The notes under the pieces: generated by a model | The model's database searches: none | What the model was told of the DNA's origin: nothing | What the model saw: only the letters and a program-made list of their open reading frames with translations | Assembly (NCBI GenBank): GCA_040830705.1 | Contig: JBFOME010000011.1 | Span: 124,001 to 188,000 of the forward strand | Length of the DNA: 64,000 nt | DNA from: Ruegeria_C sp040830705 | GTDB taxonomy: Bacteria; Pseudomonadota; Alphaproteobacteria; Rhodobacterales; Rhodobacteraceae | Direction of reading: 5' to 3' | Shown: positions 9,051 through 16,488 of the stretch, piece by piece | Layout: each line of letters begins with the position of its first letter | How positions within the stretch are numbered: the stretch's first letter is position 1 | Position numbers and translations under genes: made by a program

Positions 9051-9842
9051 TTATCCTCCGAACATGACGGGATAGATGAGTAGAGCGAGACCGCCCGCAA
9101 TGAGGGCCACGCCCATCGGGCGGGTCACCACGTGTCCAATCTGCGGTAGTTTTTCGAGGACCATGAACAATGTGGCTAGCCCCATCCACAAAAGGCTCAT
9201 CACTCCGCCCACAAAGCCAAGCGCCATGAAGCCCCAGCAGCATCCGACGCAGAACGCGCCGAGCCCCAGACCCATGCGCAGGCCCCCAGCAAATCCCGTG
9301 CGCCAGTGACTCAGGAAATACATCATCGGGGCGTGGCAGACGCCGTGACAGACCTCTTTCACGCGGGTGAACTGAAAGGCACCGACCAAGATCAGCAGGC
9401 CACCCGCCAACAGCGGCGATTTGGCAATGCCCAGCATGTCGATCACGCCGCCAAAGAGCAGCGCAAGTTGCACGCCGGTGATCAGCGCGGCAAAGCCCAC
9501 CCAGACCAGCATGTAGCCCGAAACAACGCCAAGCCATCCGGCCCGCGTGCCATCGGCGCTGACCATCAGATCCTCATAACTGCGGAGGGTCGGAACCAGA
9601 GTGGGCAGCATCATCGCCGCCATCATCACCGCCCACATCCAGAAAAGCGGGCCAAACTCGGCCATGGGCATATACATATCCATGCGCGGGTCCATCGCGG
9701 CCATGGCTTGCCCCACGGGCCCGGGTCGTCCGATCAGGTCCAGATCCATCTCGACGCTCATGGAATAGAGAAACCACCAAGCCCAAAGGATCAGGCCATA
9801 GAAGCCCAGCCATAAGATATTGCGAAGTGATCCTGCCGGCAC
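9051..9842 (-). CDS. DUF2182 predicted metal-binding membrane protein
   Basis: 263 residues from a GTG at 9842 chosen for the GGGAGGGAG just upstream; a TTG at 9875 would add 11 residues and run through repeated operator-like DNA. About seven hydrophobic segments with MWAVMMAAMMLPT, a CHGVCH motif after residue 160 and CVGCCWG further on, which are hallmarks of DUF2182. Function unknown; His/Cys pairs suggest metal or thiol chemistry in the membrane. First gene of the apparent operon leading to dmdA and acuI. Confidence 0.85.
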   Translation of the reverse strand: MPAGSLRNILWLGFYGLILWAWWFLYSMSVEMDLDLIGRPGPVGQAMAAMDPRMDMYMPMAEFGPLFWMWAVMMAAMMLPTLVPTLRSYEDLMVSADGTRAGWLGVVSGYMLVWVGFAALITGVQLALLFGGVIDMLGIAKSPLLAGGLLILVGAFQFTRVKEVCHGVCHAPMMYFLSHWRTGFAGGLRMGLGLGAFCVGCCWGFMALGFVGGVMSLLWMGLATLFMVLEKLPQIGHVVTRPMGVALIAGGLALLIYPVMFGG

Positions 9843-9873
9843 GTCTCCCTCCCCGACTCGGTCCTTGCAAATC

Positions 9874-9912
9874 AAATGTCAGACTTTTAAATGTCAGACA
9901 AATGAAATCTGA
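9874..9912. promoter_or_regulatory. Operator-like repeats between DUF2182 and FadR-type regulator
   Basis: The 11-base word AAATGTCAGAC occurs at 9874-9884 and again at 9889-9899 (15-base period). The second copy also pairs with TCTGA at 9908-9912 as an inverted repeat (TCAGA-N9-TCTGA, 9894-9912). The site lies between the divergent DUF2182 and GntR genes and just before the GTG of the latter, as expected for an autoregulated FadR-type operator. No binding data; inferred from position and symmetry. Confidence 0.5.
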
Positions 9913-9921
9913 GTCTGCACC

Positions 9922-10659
9922 GTGAAAATTGATCCCAGCAATCCCGCCGACCTTTCCGCCCAGATCGCCGCCGCGATCCGCGACGCCATCATCGGCGGTG
10001 ACCTGATCGTGGATGAGCGTTTGCCATCCGAGGCCGAGCTGGCCGATCAATTCAACGTATCGCGCCCCACGGTGCGCGAGGCATTGAAACGGCTGGCCGC
10101 ACAATCGCTGATCCGCACCCAGAGGGGGGCGAGTGGTGGCGCCTTCGTCAACCGGTTGAGTTTCGAGGATGCCTATGCCCAGCAGATCACCACCTCGACA
10201 CTGCTGCTGAGCATGAATGCGGTCAGTTTCGACACCGCCTGCGAGGCGCGGTTTGCCCTGGAACGCGCCTGCGCGCCGCTGTCATCGCAGCGGCGCAGTG
10301 CCGATCACTTGGCCACCATGCGCGCCGAGATCCACCGCCAGCAGCAGCCCGGCCTGACGGACGAGGCGTTTTGCGCCTCTGACGTGGCCTTTCACCGCGC
10401 GCTTGTGGACGGCGCGGGAAACCCGGTGCTGTCCTACCAACTTGCCGGGGCGGTCGAAGCGATGCAGCCGCTGATGAACATGATCACCTTCAGCGCCCGC
10501 TCGCGCGAGGAAATCGTGGCCATGCACACCGAACTCGCTGACGCCATCGAAACCCAGGATGGTGCAAGCGCCGATACAGTCCTGGCCCGGCTTGAGGATT
10601 ATACCCGCACCCTTGCCCGGGATGTGATGACGGCACGTGCGGCAAAAGCAAACGGTTGA
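9922..10659 (+). CDS. FadR-subfamily GntR transcriptional regulator
   Basis: 245 residues, GTG start. N-terminal winged helix-turn-helix (AAAIRDAIIGGDLIVDERLPSEAELADQFNVSRPTVREALKRL, shown here only as position 15-58) with GntR hallmarks LPSE and SRPTVREALKRL; C-terminal all-helical FCD ligand domain with FHRALVDGAGNPVL. Divergent from the DUF2182...dmdA-acuI block and sharing its control region. A GntR-type repressor of dmdA-acuI has been described in Ruegeria; orthology cannot be decided here. Probably co-transcribed with tenA. Confidence 0.88.
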   Translation: MKIDPSNPADLSAQIAAAIRDAIIGGDLIVDERLPSEAELADQFNVSRPTVREALKRLAAQSLIRTQRGASGGAFVNRLSFEDAYAQQITTSTLLLSMNAVSFDTACEARFALERACAPLSSQRRSADHLATMRAEIHRQQQPGLTDEAFCASDVAFHRALVDGAGNPVLSYQLAGAVEAMQPLMNMITFSARSREEIVAMHTELADAIETQDGASADTVLARLEDYTRTLARDVMTARAAKANG

Positions 10660-10715
10660 ACACGCGCGGAAAACCCGCTTTGTCTGACGCCGGACAACGA
10701 ACAGCGGAGACACGC

Positions 10716-11354
10716 ATGCGCCCCACCGAGCAGTTAAGACAGACCGTGACCGAGGATTGGCAAGCCGCCACGACCCATGCCTTTTGTCGCGAGTTGTCGG
10801 ACGGCACGCTGCCGCTCGACAAGATGCGCTGGTATCTGCAGCAGGATTACCAGTTTGTCGACGGCTTCGTGCGCTTGTTGGCCAGCGCCATCGCCCATGC
10901 GCCCAGCCTGGCCGATTCAGTCCCGGCGGCGCAGTTTCTGGCCGTCATCACCGGCCCCGAGAACACTTACTTCCTGCGCAGTCTCGATGCCTTGGAGGCC
11001 GAGGCCAGCAATGACCCCGCCCCCGTTACCCGCGATTTCCAGAACCTGATGGCCGAAGCCGCCGCCTCTGGCCGGTATGAGAACATGCTGGCCGTGCTGG
11101 TTGTTGCGGAATGGATCTATCTGGACTGGGCGACGCCGGAAAACCCGCCCTCCGACGACCTGCCCTTCTGGTTTGCCGAATGGATCACTCTACATGCAGG
11201 CGACGGGTTCGAGGCGGTTGTGGCGTATCTGCGCGATCAGCTCGACAAGGTTTGGCCAGAACTAACACCTGAGGCGCAAACCGAAGTCTCGCGGCTCTTC
11301 ACCCGCGCTGTGGCCCTGGAGCGCGCGTTCTTTGACGCGGCCTATGCCGTGTAA
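10716..11354 (+). CDS. tenA: TenA-family protein (thiaminase II / aminopyrimidine hydrolase-like)
   Basis: 212 residues. Haem-oxygenase-like helical fold with WYLQQDYQFVDGFVRLLA at residues about 38-55 and AEWIYLDWA near 130. The usual catalytic cysteine before the W-x-Y motif of the TenA_C group is replaced by alanine, so this looks like the TenA_E-type group, which is often less clearly tied to thiamin salvage. ATG at 10716 is preceded by GGAG at a good distance; a TTG at 10656 overlapping the regulator's stop is less likely. No TPP riboswitch seen. Confidence 0.82.
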   Translation: MRPTEQLRQTVTEDWQAATTHAFCRELSDGTLPLDKMRWYLQQDYQFVDGFVRLLASAIAHAPSLADSVPAAQFLAVITGPENTYFLRSLDALEAEASNDPAPVTRDFQNLMAEAAASGRYENMLAVLVVAEWIYLDWATPENPPSDDLPFWFAEWITLHAGDGFEAVVAYLRDQLDKVWPELTPEAQTEVSRLFTRAVALERAFFDAAYAV

Positions 11355-11445
11355 TCTCGGGCCGGTTTCCCGACAATGAGGTATCGACACCCGAAGCGAT
11401 GACGCGGCCATGCGGGCAGTCGCGGTCCTGGAGCGCAAAAAGAAC

Positions 11446-11473
11446 GACCTGCGCGGCAGTGCCAGCGCAGGTC
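11446..11473 (-). terminator. Rho-independent terminator of the small minus-strand gene
   Basis: Perfect 9-bp stem GACCTGCGC/GCGCAGGTC with a 10-nt loop. On the minus strand it is followed by GTTCTTTTTG, a usable U-tract. It lies about 28 nt after the stop of the hypothetical gene at 11502-11786 and 90 nt after tenA on the other strand. Confidence 0.65.
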
Positions 11474-11501
11474 AAATCCTTCTCTTCAGTGCCAGTTAGG
11501 A

Positions 11502-11786
11502 TCACGCTACCGCATCTTGTTGCAGCAGATAGACCCCATGGATCTCGTCCCCCGGATACATGTCGGCAGCGAGACCATACCTGAAAACGGCTACCGGAAA
11601 AAGAGCTCGTAGGTTGAGCATTCGGGATTGGGCAAAAGTTGGTGACATCTCGGCAACAATCCAAATGGAATTGGATTCATTGTTTTCGGCAGCCCCACAA
11701 ACCTCCTCGATTCGCTTCGGCTGGGCGTGGATCACAAAACCGAGCGCGCGCCCACAGCGCCCGAAATTTCCGACGCACGCCGCCAT
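11502..11786 (-). CDS. Small hypothetical protein
   Basis: 94 residues from an ATG at 11786 (a GTG at 11810 would add eight residues and overlap the ssrA promoter). No family recognised and no signal peptide. The segment ESNSIWIVAEM, SRMLNLRALF and DMYPGDEIHGVYLLQQ has ordinary protein composition, and a good terminator follows the stop, which supports a real gene. No clear ribosome binding site. Lower GC than neighbours. Confidence 0.4.
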   Translation of the reverse strand: MAACVGNFGRCGRALGFVIHAQPKRIEEVCGAAENNESNSIWIVAEMSPTFAQSRMLNLRALFPVAVFRYGLAADMYPGDEIHGVYLLQQDAVA

Positions 11787-11795
11787 CTCAGGGGT

Positions 11796-11823
11796 TTGCA
11801 ACCCCGACACATGGGCCTATATT
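11796..11823 (+). promoter_or_regulatory. Candidate ssrA promoter
   Basis: TTGCAA (11796-11801) and TATATT (11818-11823) with a 16-base spacer, directly upstream of the acceptor piece of the tmRNA. Predicted start near 11830. Confidence 0.5.
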
Positions 11824-11829
11824 CGGTCT

Positions 11830-12150
11830 GTTCCCTCGGGAACTATGGACATAAACGCGCTCATAATAAACGGATCGGACCCGGGGGCGGTACCCGGCGA
11901 CTCCACCAAACATCCTTCATTTGGGGATCATGGGGTCGAAACAGGATCGACGGACGTCTAAAGGGGTTAGCTTTGTCTCGGCGGGGTGCCACCGTACCGG
12001 CCCAAACAGTACAATTGCAAATGACAATCGTGCTCCGGTTGCCGTTGCTGCGTAAGCAGTAACCACACCGAAACTTAAGCCCTTGCGCCTAGCCGCGTAA
12101 GGCGGGGTTCGCAGGTACCTGGCAACAGAAACCTGCATTTCCTTCCCCGT
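11830..12150 (+). ncRNA. ssrA: Two-piece (circularly permuted) tmRNA
   Basis: Acceptor piece first: UCGGAC, a 5-bp T-stem CCGGG/CCCGG (11881-11897), then CGACTCC and ACCA ending at 11908. After a 23-nt intervening segment the coding piece starts with GGGGTCG at 11932, which pairs with CGACTCC as the 7-bp acceptor stem. AGGATCGACGG follows, as in all tmRNAs. The tag frame GCA...TAA at 12017-12055 encodes ANDNRAPVAVAA. This order is the alphaproteobacterial permuted form; trans-translation rescues stalled ribosomes and tags proteins for ClpXP. Outer ends (11830, 12150) are approximate. The T-loop reads GGCGGTA rather than TTCRAAT. Confidence 0.93.
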
Positions 12151-12373
12151 TTCACCAACCGGCTGCACGGACCTCGTCCATGCGCATATGTGGTTTCGCA
12201 GCACCCGCATTTGCGTTGCGAAAAACAAAGCCCCAAACGCTACATATATGTCGCAGCCATCCGCGATCTCTCATCAAGTGTGGGAAAGTTAGCGTGAAGA
12301 GCTTTGAATTCCGGATCGGCCCAATACCCCGCAGAGTCGATGCGTGTTTTTACCGCTTCAAAGGGGCTCTCTC

Positions 12374-13660
12374 ATGACCACAGAAATTCGCGTGTCGATC
12401 CGCAACACCTCTGACTTTGGCGGCATCGCCGTCACACCGCTTTTCACCGGGTTCCACGACAACAGTTTCGATATCTACGATCTGGGTGGCACAGCGTCGG
12501 CCGGGCTGGAGGCGCTGGCCGAAGACGGCAACAACGCGGTGCTCGCCGGGGAACTCCAGGCTGCGGATGCCGACGGTCAGAGCGTCAATATCGCCGCCGC
12601 CCGCGGACCCATCGCCGCGCGTGAGATTGCATCGCAAACCATCGACGTGGATGGTGCCTCGAACGGCTATCTCAGCGTCGCAACAATGGTCCTACCCTCC
12701 AACGACGCATTTTTCGGTACGGCGAACGCCCTGCGGATTTTTGACGATGAGGGCAAATTTCTCGGTCCGCAGACCCTGAACTTCGATGGCGGCAGCGTGC
12801 GCGACGCGGGCACCGAAGTGAACACCGAACAGGACGCCGCCTTCATCAACCAGACCGCGCCGAATACCGGCATCACCGAGGGAGGTGTAGTAACCGTGCA
12901 TCCCGGATTCAATGGCTCGCTTGGCAATCCGGGTGGCGATCAGATCATCCTCGGCGGCACCAATGCCTTTGGTGAAACTGTCGATCCCATTGCCGCTGAT
13001 TTCACCAGACCCGGCAGCGATCTGGCCACGGTGCATGTAAACACGGTGGCGCGGCAAACCGGCAGCGACCGATCCGATTTCCTGAAAGGCGGGCGCGACG
13101 ATGACTTTATTGATGGCGGCGCGGGCCGCGACTTCATCCTCGGCGGAAGTGGCTGGGATGTGCTCAACGGCGAGGATGGCAACGACTTCATTCGCGGCGG
13201 GCGCGGTGATGATCTGATCGATGGTGGCGCGGGCCGCGACATCCTGCTCGGCGGCAGCGGCAATGACGATATCGCAGGCGGCTCAGGCCGCGACCTGATC
13301 AAAGGCGGCACAGGTGACGACAACCTCTTGGGCGGTGATGGGCGTGACGTGATCGGCGGCGGTGCCGGTAACGACCTGATCGCAGGTGGCACCGGTCGCG
13401 ACACGCTCAAAGGCAATGGCGGCGACGACATCTTTGTCTTTGCCTCCGGTGACGGGCGCGACGTGATCGGCGATTTCGACCGTCGCGGCGACGACCGGCT
13501 GGCGTTGAGTGTCGAGGGGGTCGAGGATTTCGATTCTGTGCTGCACAACGCGCGCGACAGCTATTACGGCGTTTCGCTGAATTTCGGCGGCGGCGATTCG
13601 CTGTTTCTCGCCGGTGTTCAGTCCAGTGACCTGACCCAGGACGATTTCCTGTTCCTGTAA
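12374..13660 (+). CDS. Secreted spondin-domain protein with RTX calcium-binding repeats
   Basis: 428 residues. Residues 1-220 resemble a spondin_N domain (IRVSIRNTS, VTPLFTGFHDNSFDIYDLGG, LAEDGNN, ATMVLPSNDAFFG). Residues about 238-350 are GGxGxDxU nonapeptide RTX repeats (GGRGDDLIDGGAGRDILLGG and so on), and the end (DDIFVFASGDGRDVIGDFD...) is the usual C-terminal RTX block with the type I secretion signal. No N-terminal signal peptide, as expected. Likely exported by a type I system not in this window. AAGGGG precedes the ATG. Function outside the cell unknown. Confidence 0.88.
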   Translation: MTTEIRVSIRNTSDFGGIAVTPLFTGFHDNSFDIYDLGGTASAGLEALAEDGNNAVLAGELQAADADGQSVNIAAARGPIAAREIASQTIDVDGASNGYLSVATMVLPSNDAFFGTANALRIFDDEGKFLGPQTLNFDGGSVRDAGTEVNTEQDAAFINQTAPNTGITEGGVVTVHPGFNGSLGNPGGDQIILGGTNAFGETVDPIAADFTRPGSDLATVHVNTVARQTGSDRSDFLKGGRDDDFIDGGAGRDFILGGSGWDVLNGEDGNDFIRGGRGDDLIDGGAGRDILLGGSGNDDIAGGSGRDLIKGGTGDDNLLGGDGRDVIGGGAGNDLIAGGTGRDTLKGNGGDDIFVFASGDGRDVIGDFDRRGDDRLALSVEGVEDFDSVLHNARDSYYGVSLNFGGGDSLFLAGVQSSDLTQDDFLFL

Positions 13661-13706
13661 GTCCGGTCTTGACGGCCCCAACCCGAGGGCCGTCCCCCCT
13701 CCACAG

Positions 13707-13746
13707 TCGCGCCGGATCAAAATTCCGGCGCGATTCAGTTTTTATT
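13707..13746 (+). terminator. Terminator after the spondin-RTX gene
   Basis: Perfect 10-bp stem TCGCGCCGGA/TCCGGCGCGA (13707-13716 with 13724-13733, 7-nt loop) followed by TTCAGTTTTTATT. A second hairpin, GACGGCCC/GGGCCGTC at 13671-13694, lies just before it without a U-tract. Confidence 0.75.
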
Positions 13747-13789
13747 CACCAATGGCCCCCAAGATGCTCCGGTAAGGCTGGAGGTGAGC

Positions 13790-14221
13790 ATGACAAAGTC
13801 CGATGTGCTGAAGCAATGGTATGATCAGGTCTGGGTGCAGGGTGATCTGGACGCGATAGATCAGTTTTTTGATCCCGAAACCGCGGCTGAAGGGATCATA
13901 CCCGAGATGCAGGTGGGGGCAGATGATTTCCGCGATCTGGTGACCGCGTTCCGCTATCACGTGGGCGATATCCGCGTGGACATGCCCAAAACCATCGAAA
14001 ATGGTGACTGGGTCGCCGCGATCCTGCATGTGAACACCTCGCGGGCGGACAATGGTGCGCCGATCCAAGTCACGGGTCAGGTGATGGCACGTTTCAAGGA
14101 TGACAAGGTGGTCGAGGCCTATAACCAGTTCGACTTTATCTCGCTATTCGAGCAGTTGGGGCAGTTCCCGGCCGATACCTTGCCGGTCTGTATGACCGGT
14201 CAGCAGCTCGACTGGGCCTGA
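13790..14221 (+). CDS. SnoaL-like / NTF2-fold protein
   Basis: 143 residues. WYDQVWVQGDLDAIDQFF at the start and VVEAYNQFDFISLFEQLG at the end fit the SnoaL-like polyketide-cyclase/NTF2 cone fold. Substrate unknown. GGAGG precedes the ATG at 13790 at good spacing. Stands alone between the RTX and chromate genes. Confidence 0.75.
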   Translation: MTKSDVLKQWYDQVWVQGDLDAIDQFFDPETAAEGIIPEMQVGADDFRDLVTAFRYHVGDIRVDMPKTIENGDWVAAILHVNTSRADNGAPIQVTGQVMARFKDDKVVEAYNQFDFISLFEQLGQFPADTLPVCMTGQQLDWA

Positions 14222-14351
14222 GCCGGGCACGCGGCGGGCCGCTTGACAAGGACGGCCCCAATGCCCTTTGCTATGTGCAGGGGGCCAGCGAACGCCCCGT
14301 GAGGCGTCAGCTCAAGTTTCGCATGTTTCCAGAACAGCAGGGAATCATGCC

Positions 14352-15167
14352 ATGGCTGCACCCAATGAGATCACCGTCCCGCAACTGCTGCGCCTGATCG
14401 GCACGCCTCAGGCGCCGATAGTGGTGGATATCTGTATCGATCCGGATTTTGAGGCTGATCCGTTTCTGATCCCCGGCGCCATGCGTCATCCGCATGACGA
14501 CGTCGAAGGCCTCAAGCGTCGCCTGAGAGGACGCGGATGCGTCATCGTCTGCCAGAAGGGCCTGAAACTCAGCCAGGGCCTGGCCGCATGGCTGCGCAAT
14601 GATGGGGTGGCGGCCGAATACCTCAAAGGGGGCATGTTCGCCTGGCGCGATCACGCCGGGGCCCCACGCGTCCCGGCCGGGAAACTGCCCGCGGCAGTGG
14701 ATGGCAGCACGCTCTGGGTGACCCGCCATCGACCCAAGATCGACCGTATTGCCTGCCCCTGGCTTATCCGCCGTTTCGTCGATCCCGAGGCACGGTTCCT
14801 GTTTGTTTCGCCCGCTGAGGTCGCGGGCGTCGCCGAGCGCTATGGGGCGACGCCGTTCGACATGGAGGATGTGTTTTGGAGCCACCGCGGCCCCCACTGC
14901 ACATTCGACACGATGTTGGACGAATTCCAGTTGCACACAGAGGCGCTGGACCGGCTGGCATTGGTGGTGCGCGCTGCCGATACCAACCGCCATGATCTGG
15001 TGCCTGAAGCTGCCGGATTGCTGGCGCTTTCGGTCGGCCTGTCGCGCCAATATCGGGACGACCACCAGCAGCTTGAGGCGGGCATGGCGCTCTATGACGC
15101 GCTGTATCGCTGGGCGCGGGATGGTCATTCAGAAACCCATGACTGGCCTGCGGATCGCCGATCATGA
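14352..15167 (+). CDS. Rhodanese-ChrB-like chromate resistance protein
   Basis: 271 residues from the ATG at 14352. The N-terminal half is a rhodanese-like domain with cysteine in VIVCQKGLKLSQG (residue about 62); the C-terminal half begins WVTRHRPKIDRIACPWLIRRFVDP and contains FDMEDVFWSHRGPHCTFD, characteristic of the ChrB/Chrome_Resist domain. Its stop overlaps the chrA start (ATGA), so the two are translated together. ChrB-type proteins accompany ChrA and sense or assist chromate resistance; sulfurtransferase activity is inference. Confidence 0.85.
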   Translation: MAAPNEITVPQLLRLIGTPQAPIVVDICIDPDFEADPFLIPGAMRHPHDDVEGLKRRLRGRGCVIVCQKGLKLSQGLAAWLRNDGVAAEYLKGGMFAWRDHAGAPRVPAGKLPAAVDGSTLWVTRHRPKIDRIACPWLIRRFVDPEARFLFVSPAEVAGVAERYGATPFDMEDVFWSHRGPHCTFDTMLDEFQLHTEALDRLALVVRAADTNRHDLVPEAAGLLALSVGLSRQYRDDHQQLEAGMALYDALYRWARDGHSETHDWPADRRS

Positions 15168-16411
15168 CGCCATCTTATTCCGAAATGATCCGCGTCTTTG
15201 GCCGGATTGGGTTTTTGTCCTTTGGCGGCCCGGCGGCCCAAATTACGCTGATGGAACGCGAACTGGTCGAAGAACGCCCCTGGCTGGAAGAGCGCAGCTT
15301 TCTGCGTGCGCTCTCGCTCTGCATGCTCCTGCCAGGACCAGAGGCAATGCAGCTGGCAACCTATTGCGGCTGGCGGCTGCGCGGCGTGTCAGGTGGGCTG
15401 CTGGCGGGATTGCTCTTTGTGCTGCCTGGCGCGGTGGTGATCGCCTGTCTGGTAGGTCTTTATGCGACCTATGGAACCTTGCCGCTGGTGCAGTCGGTCT
15501 TTCTGGGCGTGAAAGCTGCGGTGGTGGTGATCGTTTTGCAGGCGCTGCGCAACCTCGCGCGGCGGGCATTATCGGGCACGGCCGACTACACCATCGCGGG
15601 TCTCGCCTTTCTGGCGCTCTTTGCCTTCAACCTGCCCTTCCCGCTGATCATTGCCGCCTCGGCGCTCTGGGGCTTGGTGACCGCCACCGTGGCTCCTCGA
15701 CCGGACAGCCCGCCGAAACAGGCCGCGCATCCGGTTCAGACACTGTGCATTTGGTCGGCGATATGGCTGCTGCCGCTGATCGCGCTCAGCATCAGCGGCC
15801 AGACGCTGCTGGCCGAGATCGGCTGGTTCTTTGCCCGGCTCGCGGTGGTCACCTTTGGCGGTGCCTATGCGGTGCTGGCCTATATGACCCAAGCAGTGGT
15901 GCAGGAGTTTCAATGGATCTCAACCGCGCAAATGATCGACGCGCTGGGCCTGGCGGAAACCACGCCCGGCCCCCTGATCCTGGTCACTCAGTTCGTGGCC
16001 ATGCTGACCGGGCAGATACAAGGCGGCGCCGGGCTGGCGCTGGCGGCGGGTTTGGTCGCTCTCTGGGCAACATTCGCGCCCTGTTTCCTGTGGATTTTTC
16101 TGGCCGCACCCTATCTGGATCGGATTGCCGCGCAGCCGCGCCTGGCCGCAGCACTGCGCGCCATCAGCGCCGCCGTGGTCGGCGTGATCCTGAACCTGTC
16201 GATCTGGTTCGCGCTGCATGTGCTGTTTGGAACAGTCAGCAAGAACAACGCTTCCCTGATCAGCCTGCCGCTGCCCGACACCGCAACCTTCAATCCGCGC
16301 GCGGCGGTGATGATCGCGGGCGCGATGGCTGTCATGTGGGTGTTGAAGCAGGGGCTGGGACGCACCCTCGTGTTGCTCGCGCTGGCTGGCGCGGCAAGCC
16401 ACTATATTTGA
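15164..16411 (+). CDS. chrA: Chromate efflux transporter
   Basis: 415 residues, two homologous membrane halves as in long-chain CHR proteins. FGRIGFLSFGGPAAQITLMERELVEE opens the first half and FARLAVVTFGGAYAVLAYMTQAVVQEF the second; LPGPEAMQLATYCGWRLRG and ETTPGPLILVTQFV are the paired substrate-path motifs. Proton-driven chromate (or sulfate-like oxyanion) export is the known family role. Overlaps the ChrB-like gene by 4 nt. Confidence 0.93.
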   Translation: MTPSYSEMIRVFGRIGFLSFGGPAAQITLMERELVEERPWLEERSFLRALSLCMLLPGPEAMQLATYCGWRLRGVSGGLLAGLLFVLPGAVVIACLVGLYATYGTLPLVQSVFLGVKAAVVVIVLQALRNLARRALSGTADYTIAGLAFLALFAFNLPFPLIIAASALWGLVTATVAPRPDSPPKQAAHPVQTLCIWSAIWLLPLIALSISGQTLLAEIGWFFARLAVVTFGGAYAVLAYMTQAVVQEFQWISTAQMIDALGLAETTPGPLILVTQFVAMLTGQIQGGAGLALAAGLVALWATFAPCFLWIFLAAPYLDRIAAQPRLAAALRAISAAVVGVILNLSIWFALHVLFGTVSKNNASLISLPLPDTATFNPRAAVMIAGAMAVMWVLKQGLGRTLVLLALAGAASHYI

Positions 16412-16488
16412 CGGCCTAGCGGCGCGCCTGCTCTTTTGTTTCCCTCCGAATCCCGTATGTTGGGGTGAACACCATTCGGGAATGAAAC

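Noticed and set aside
11639..12062. Plus-strand frames across ssrA
   Set aside because: They cover the tmRNA; RNA structure and tag explain this DNA.
13087..13430. Tandem DNA repeats that could suggest a repeat array
   Set aside because: They encode RTX nonapeptides and are not identical units with spacers.
14749..16419. 556-codon plus-strand frame overlapping ChrB-like and chrA genes
   Set aside because: High-GC shadow frame; ChrB and ChrA motifs are in the other frame with a coupled start.
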